Part shown: piece after piece, positions 60,193 through 64,000 of the stretch
Layout of the letters: each line of letters opens with the position of its first letter
Position numbering within the stretch: position 1 is the stretch's first letter
DNA from: Phaeotremella fagi
Lineage: Eukaryota; Basidiomycota; Tremellomycetes; Tremellales; Phaeotremellaceae
Assembly: GCA_001599715.1 (NCBI GenBank)
Contig: BCHU01000006.1
Coordinates: 124,001-188,000 of the forward strand
Direction: 5' to 3'
DNA: 64,000 bases
The notes under the pieces: model-generated
The model's input: only the letters and a program-made list of their open reading frames with translations
Told to the model about the DNA's origin: nothing
Database searches by the model: none
Translations under genes and position numbers: made by a program

Positions 60193-60939
60193 TCATTTTT
60201 TCGGTTCGGCGAGTTTCGTTTGCTTTCTGACGGTGATGTAGTCAACGATAGCTTTGATAGCAGCGAAGTACTTGCTGTCACCAATCTGATCGAAGAGCTC
60301 CTCGGTACTAGACAAGTTGGCTTGAACGGTGGATGAATCATTCAAAAAGCTCTGAATCGCGTTAAATTCGCCTTCGTCAGAACCACAAGCTAAATTGAGT
60401 GCTGAAGTGGTGAGATCGTTCGTATAATAAATTGAGCAATCGACCAAGTGTTTGAGCAGGTCTATAGTATTATTGAACGCATCGCCACGGTAGTTCTCTC
60501 CTTCACCGCGCTCTTGACTAAATTCTCTGATTCTCTTTAGAACGAAAGCAGTCTCAAGGGAACGTGAAACCTTCTCACTTGACAAGGAGTGAGCATAACC
60601 AATTTTGGAAGAGTCCCGACCCTGCTCCTTTTTATGGATTTTTTCCAAATTTCTTTCAAGCTTTCTGCTTACCTCTAGACCTAACCACTCTAGACTTTTG
60701 TCTAATTCACTACGGTCGAAAGCACTATCACTGAGAGAATAGTTCAAGTGTTTGTTGAAGGTGTGACTAACCTTGGTATCGGTGGCTTGAGAGAATGAGG
60801 AAGTCGCTGCACTTGAAGTCTGAGCTTCTGTGTAAGCAGGTGGAGCTACAGGGACGAGTCGGTGTTGTTGGGACGAGGTTGATGGGGCGGGTGATTTGTC
60901 GGCTTCCGCCTTCTTGGATGTTTTGTGGAATAAGGGCAT
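60193..60939 (-). CDS. Orphan hydrophilic protein with a PPAY motif
   Basis: A single 248-residue ORF with no intron, from ATG 60939 to stop at 60193. I do not recognise the family. The N-terminal 60 residues are Ser/Thr/Ala/Pro-rich with APPAYTEAQ (a PPxY-type WW-ligand motif). The remainder looks alpha-helical: FNKHLNYSLSDSAFDRSELDKSLEWLGLEVSRKLERN, SSEKVSRSLETAFVLKRIREFS, FNNTIDLLKHLVDCSIYYTNDL and LFDQIGDSKYFAAIKAIVDYIT (none quoted in full). Charge-rich, no signal peptide or membrane span. The PPxY could recruit a Rsp5-type ubiquitin ligase, which is inference. Intronless, like its neighbour, and unlike most genes here. Confidence 0.65.
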   Translation of the reverse strand: MPLFHKTSKKAEADKSPAPSTSSQQHRLVPVAPPAYTEAQTSSAATSSFSQATDTKVSHTFNKHLNYSLSDSAFDRSELDKSLEWLGLEVSRKLERNLEKIHKKEQGRDSSKIGYAHSLSSEKVSRSLETAFVLKRIREFSQERGEGENYRGDAFNNTIDLLKHLVDCSIYYTNDLTTSALNLACGSDEGEFNAIQSFLNDSSTVQANLSSTEELFDQIGDSKYFAAIKAIVDYITVRKQTKLAEPKK

Positions 60940-61587
60940 TGCGATTCTATTAGAAAACCTCTTATATGTTCGAGGTTTGTCAAGTTGATATTGGTTACTG
61001 TACTTCTAGAGTGTGATACCTGGTGGCGAATAAAAGTGGGAAGAAATGAAAAAGACCTCCCTCAGTTCTCGGTATGAAATACATATTTTTCAAAAGAATT
61101 GGCCTTCGTCATTTCCCCCCTTGTCGAAGGCGTCCATCCTTTGTCGGTAAAAAGTGAGAAGACGTTCTAACCGAGATGACGTCTGGAGAATCCCGATGAA
61201 TAAAAGTAGGGTGTTTGCCCTGTTGAACTTCTCATAGAAGACTCATGACGCCTTTTGTCTTCTGAAGTGACATGAACAATTTGATTTTGACGCATGTTCA
61301 TGGAAATAAATGTCTTTTATCGATTCAATCTGTCTTACCTTTGATAGCCAAGCGTCACTATGTCGAAGACACTTTCAAAGTAAGTGCTCGGACGCATTTT
61401 TGAAAGAGCAGAAGAATTGGCGTAGCTTTTGCTGGATCACTTGAGAGGCGTTTCCGACAGGACTAAAGTTGTGTCGTGACACATGCATTTCACAATGAGT
61501 TGTTACTTGGTACATACATAAAAGCACATGTTGCATTGCCACCTCTGACAACTGCTGCCACCTCTGCTAATTATCACCCCGTCCGCG
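60940..61587. other. Intergenic region
   Basis: 648 bp with no supported gene; 3' side of the aminotransferase-fold gene and promoter of the orphan. Short GCCACCTCTG repeats (about 61537 and 61556) occur near the right edge. Confidence 0.45.
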
Positions 61588-63381
61588 TTAGACTGGGAAC
61601 CAACGTAGCGCCTCTACGTGCTCTGGATAGGATTCAACTTGCGGTCTAGGAATAGCAGACACCTTTACCAGTAACGATTGAGCTGTTTGTAGATAAGATG
61701 GTGGAACGCCTTCTGAAACCTTGACCACCGGACTGTTGGTCGACAATCGACCATTGCTGAAAGTGACCGTGTGAAGACTTGGCAAGTTGGGAGCGACAAA
61801 ACTTCTATGTAACCATTCACCCGTAGACATTTCCAAGCGATAAGAAGCAAGGAACGCTTCACCATGATCAGCGATGAAATCTACAGCGTCCAAGATGAAT
61901 TGGAAAACGGATTCAGAAATGAAATAGTTGAAATTGATTCTCGTCCAACCTGGTTTCAACCCGTCGTATCCAGCCTCGATTGCTGCTTTGAAGCGAAGAG
62001 ATCTGGCTTCGTCGATTCCGAGTAAACGGTGACCGTAGGGACCAGCACATGAGCACCCTCCTCTAGCTTGGACACCAAACAAGTCGTTCAAGAGGGTGAC
62101 GACAAAGTTGTGGTGCAGTGATCCTTGGGGATGTTCGATGATGAAACTGATGATTGAAAGTCGTCGAGCGTCTAGGTTACCCAGGATACGAATCCGTGGA
62201 TTCTTGCTCCACCGTTTGATAGCTCGTTGCACGAAAGAGTGTTCTAGAGTTTCGATATGACTGGCACCGACCCGTTCTTTCAGTTGGAAAACTAATCCCG
62301 CCCGTATCGATTCGACTATTCCTGGTGTACCCCCTTCTTCGCGACGAATGATGTCAGGATGATAAGCGTGAGTCTCGGTCGAAACGTAGCTGACCGTACC
62401 GCCTCCTGGTGTTGTTGGGACCTTGTTTCGAAAGACGTTGTTTTTGGCGATCAAGACACCAGGTGTTCCAGGTCCACCCACGAATTTATGTGTCGAGATG
62501 AATATAGCGTCTTTGTTGCGCATCCCACCTGGATTCATGTTGATTTGGATATATGGAGCTGCAGCAGCGTAATCAAAGAAAGCCAGTGCACCGTGTTGAT
62601 GAAGAATTTCGGCGATGACCTCCGTATCCGTCAAAATCCCAGTCACGTTGGAAGCGGCTGAAAAACTTCCAATTCGAAGTGGTCGATCTGCGTATTTGAC
62701 GAGTTGCCGTATCAAGTCTGACGTATCAACTAGGCCCTGAGAGTCAGCTTGAATAACGACGACCTGAGCGATAGATTCTCGCCAAGGAACTTCGTTGGAG
62801 TGATGTTCGAATGGACCCAAAAACACAACCGGTCGTTCCTCTTCTGATATCTGAGATTGTAATCGTTTGCCATTTTCCCACGTCGTGTTCAACCGCAAAC
62901 CTAGTACATCGATGGCTCGACTGATAGCCGCTGTAGAACCAGAACCACAGAATATCACCTGATCATCTGACCCCCCACCAACAGCTGAATGGATAATCGC
63001 TCGAGCGTCCTCTCGGTATTGATTTGTTTGCCGCCCAGTTTGAGATGCCTCAGAATGGGTGTTGGCGTATAGCGGCAACACATCTGAACGTATGAAATCT
63101 TCAATGAACGTCAAACCTCTTCCTGACGCTGTGTAATCGGCATAAGTGATACGTCTCGTTCCGTATGGTCCAACGAACACGCTCCCATCCCCAATAACGC
63201 AGTTGCGTATATCTTGAATAAGGTTTTCTGACGCGTCGTCCAGTGTTGGAAGACATTCATTAGAGGTTGAGTGTTGTGGTTCGCTTTCTGAGCAAGAACC
63301 GGAGGGAGACTGAAAGTCAGAACGAGCTGATTCCGGTGAAGGCGGAGCTGGCAAGTAGGATTTGAAAAGAGACCAAATCAT
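61588..63381 (-). CDS. Class V aminotransferase-fold PLP enzyme
   Basis: A single uninterrupted 597-residue ORF from ATG 63381 to stop at 61588. PLP-fold type I, class V (cysteine desulfurase-like): YGTRRITYADYTASGR near the start, then ANTHSEASQTGRQTNQYREDAR, VIFCGSGSTAAISRAIDVL (PLP phosphate loop), SNVTGILTD, FFDYAAAAPY (Asp of the pyridine N) and the Schiff-base Lys in ISTHKFVGGPGTPGVLIAKN. The C-terminal subdomain ends ARGGCSCAGPYGHRLLGI, with cysteines near the position of the desulfurase loop. It is longer than NifS/Csd (about 400), with a 70-residue N-terminal Ser/Pro/Glu extension. Likely a lyase or desulfurase of unknown substrate. Lack of introns sets it apart from almost all neighbours; it might be a retro- or horizontally acquired gene, which is inference. 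Confidence 0.82.
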   Translation of the reverse strand: MIWSLFKSYLPAPPSPESARSDFQSPSGSCSESEPQHSTSNECLPTLDDASENLIQDIRNCVIGDGSVFVGPYGTRRITYADYTASGRGLTFIEDFIRSDVLPLYANTHSEASQTGRQTNQYREDARAIIHSAVGGGSDDQVIFCGSGSTAAISRAIDVLGLRLNTTWENGKRLQSQISEEERPVVFLGPFEHHSNEVPWRESIAQVVVIQADSQGLVDTSDLIRQLVKYADRPLRIGSFSAASNVTGILTDTEVIAEILHQHGALAFFDYAAAAPYIQINMNPGGMRNKDAIFISTHKFVGGPGTPGVLIAKNNVFRNKVPTTPGGGTVSYVSTETHAYHPDIIRREEGGTPGIVESIRAGLVFQLKERVGASHIETLEHSFVQRAIKRWSKNPRIRILGNLDARRLSIISFIIEHPQGSLHHNFVVTLLNDLFGVQARGGCSCAGPYGHRLLGIDEARSLRFKAAIEAGYDGLKPGWTRINFNYFISESVFQFILDAVDFIADHGEAFLASYRLEMSTGEWLHRSFVAPNLPSLHTVTFSNGRLSTNSPVVKVSEGVPPSYLQTAQSLLVKVSAIPRPQVESYPEHVEALRWFPV

Positions 63382-64000
63382 TGTGTTTAAAGTACTTTCC
63401 GAGTAGTAAACAAGTTAAAGATGAAAGATTGTAGATCTATAACATGCGAATATATAGGAAGAGGATACATTCATCGCCGTTATCACAAACATCCTCTTAT
63501 CATGGTCCAGAACACGAGAAGTTTGGGAAGCGAATTTTTGTTTGGCTTTTGCCGCAAGGCAGGCACATTCACATTCCCACTTTGCCCACTTCTACACACG
63601 TCGTAGGCTCGCATTTTTTGGCCGCGAGACATTCTAAAGGTGGTTTTCGATATCACATGAACTGATAAGTCAGCGGAACAGATACAGACCATGTACAAAT
63701 ACGTGTACAAAGATACAAGGAATACAAGACAGAGTATACAACAATCGCCCATATCTGACGTTACATCACCACACACGACCCCCCGTCATAAGAATCATCT
63801 TTTCGCCATCCCGCAGAACCCCTTCTCTTTGGAGTTTCATGACCTTTCTTCGTTGTCACGACGACTGACTGATCCTTGAAAAACTCCTCTCGAACCTCCC
63901 TCCAACCCCTTGGAATCCCTACCCGTCTCCAAGACCAAAAGGTCTTGAGCACGGGTTTTTGAGCGAATTCTCCTCCACATGGAGTGGACGAGTCGGTGTT
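63382..64000. other. Right-edge region, no supported gene
   Basis: 619 bp. Short ORFs on both strands show no family features. Contains the hairpin at 63930-63947. It could be the promoter of the PLP enzyme and of a gene beyond the window. Confidence 0.4.
63930..63947. repeat. Perfect inverted repeat CAAGACC-AAAA-GGTCTTG
   Basis: A 7-bp perfect stem with an AAAA loop, in the unannotated right edge. Confidence 0.6.

Noticed and set aside
63421..63952. Several short ORFs on both strands at the right edge
   Set aside because: No family features, overlapping on opposite strands, composition like intergenic DNA.

Overview
The window is nuclear DNA from an intron-rich yeast-like fungus, most probably a tremellomycete basidiomycete (Cryptococcus/Kwoniella-like). 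The grounds are closely packed genes on both strands, many very short introns (about 35-60 nt, GTRNGT...YAG) and typical fungal genes (1,3-beta-glucan synthase, Zn2Cys6 regulator, Tos4-like FHA protein, Ugo1-like carrier). The genus is an inference. I saw no rRNA, convincing tRNA, CRISPR array or transposon. Thirty-one protein genes are called; most are multi-exon models spliced by hand from reading frame, splice sites and family motifs.

Layout. 0-9 kb: an FAD monooxygenase, a 5'-nucleotidase-family metallophosphatase, a tandem array of three small diverged paralogues of unknown function, and an F-box-like protein. 9.5-14 kb: a sugar transporter divergent from myo-inositol oxygenase. 14.2-18.2 kb: an ML-domain (NPC2-like) secreted lipid-binding protein, a small secreted cysteine-rich protein, a CASTOR-like ACT protein and a Tos4/Plm2-like FHA protein. 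18.5-27.5 kb: TIM44 and the FKS1 glucan synthase. 28.7-30.7 kb: a LaeA-like methyltransferase with micro-exons.

31-40.2 kb reads as a catabolic gene cluster. It holds a Dal5-like permease, a TauD-type dioxygenase, a DHDPS/HOGA-type aldolase, a PuuE-like amidohydrolase/deacetylase and a Zn2Cys6 regulator, arranged around two short divergent promoters that both carry paired AGCGGA elements. The permease/dioxygenase promoter also carries a GATA triplet. This is the best candidate in the window for an undescribed system; its substrate is unknown.

40.5-50.3 kb: a HCNGP/SAP30BP-like splicing factor, biotin synthase, a single-pass membrane protein, an aldehyde dehydrogenase with a repeat-rich promoter, and the RED/IK splicing factor. 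50.5-59.6 kb: a Ugo1/SLC25A46-like protein, an SLC25 carrier, a DHA1 drug-type transporter and the Miro GTPase Gem1, so two mitochondrial outer-membrane dynamics genes lie within 9 kb. 60-63.4 kb: two intronless genes, an orphan 248-residue protein and a class V aminotransferase-fold enzyme, in contrast to the intron-rich rest. The final 0.6 kb has no gene I can support.
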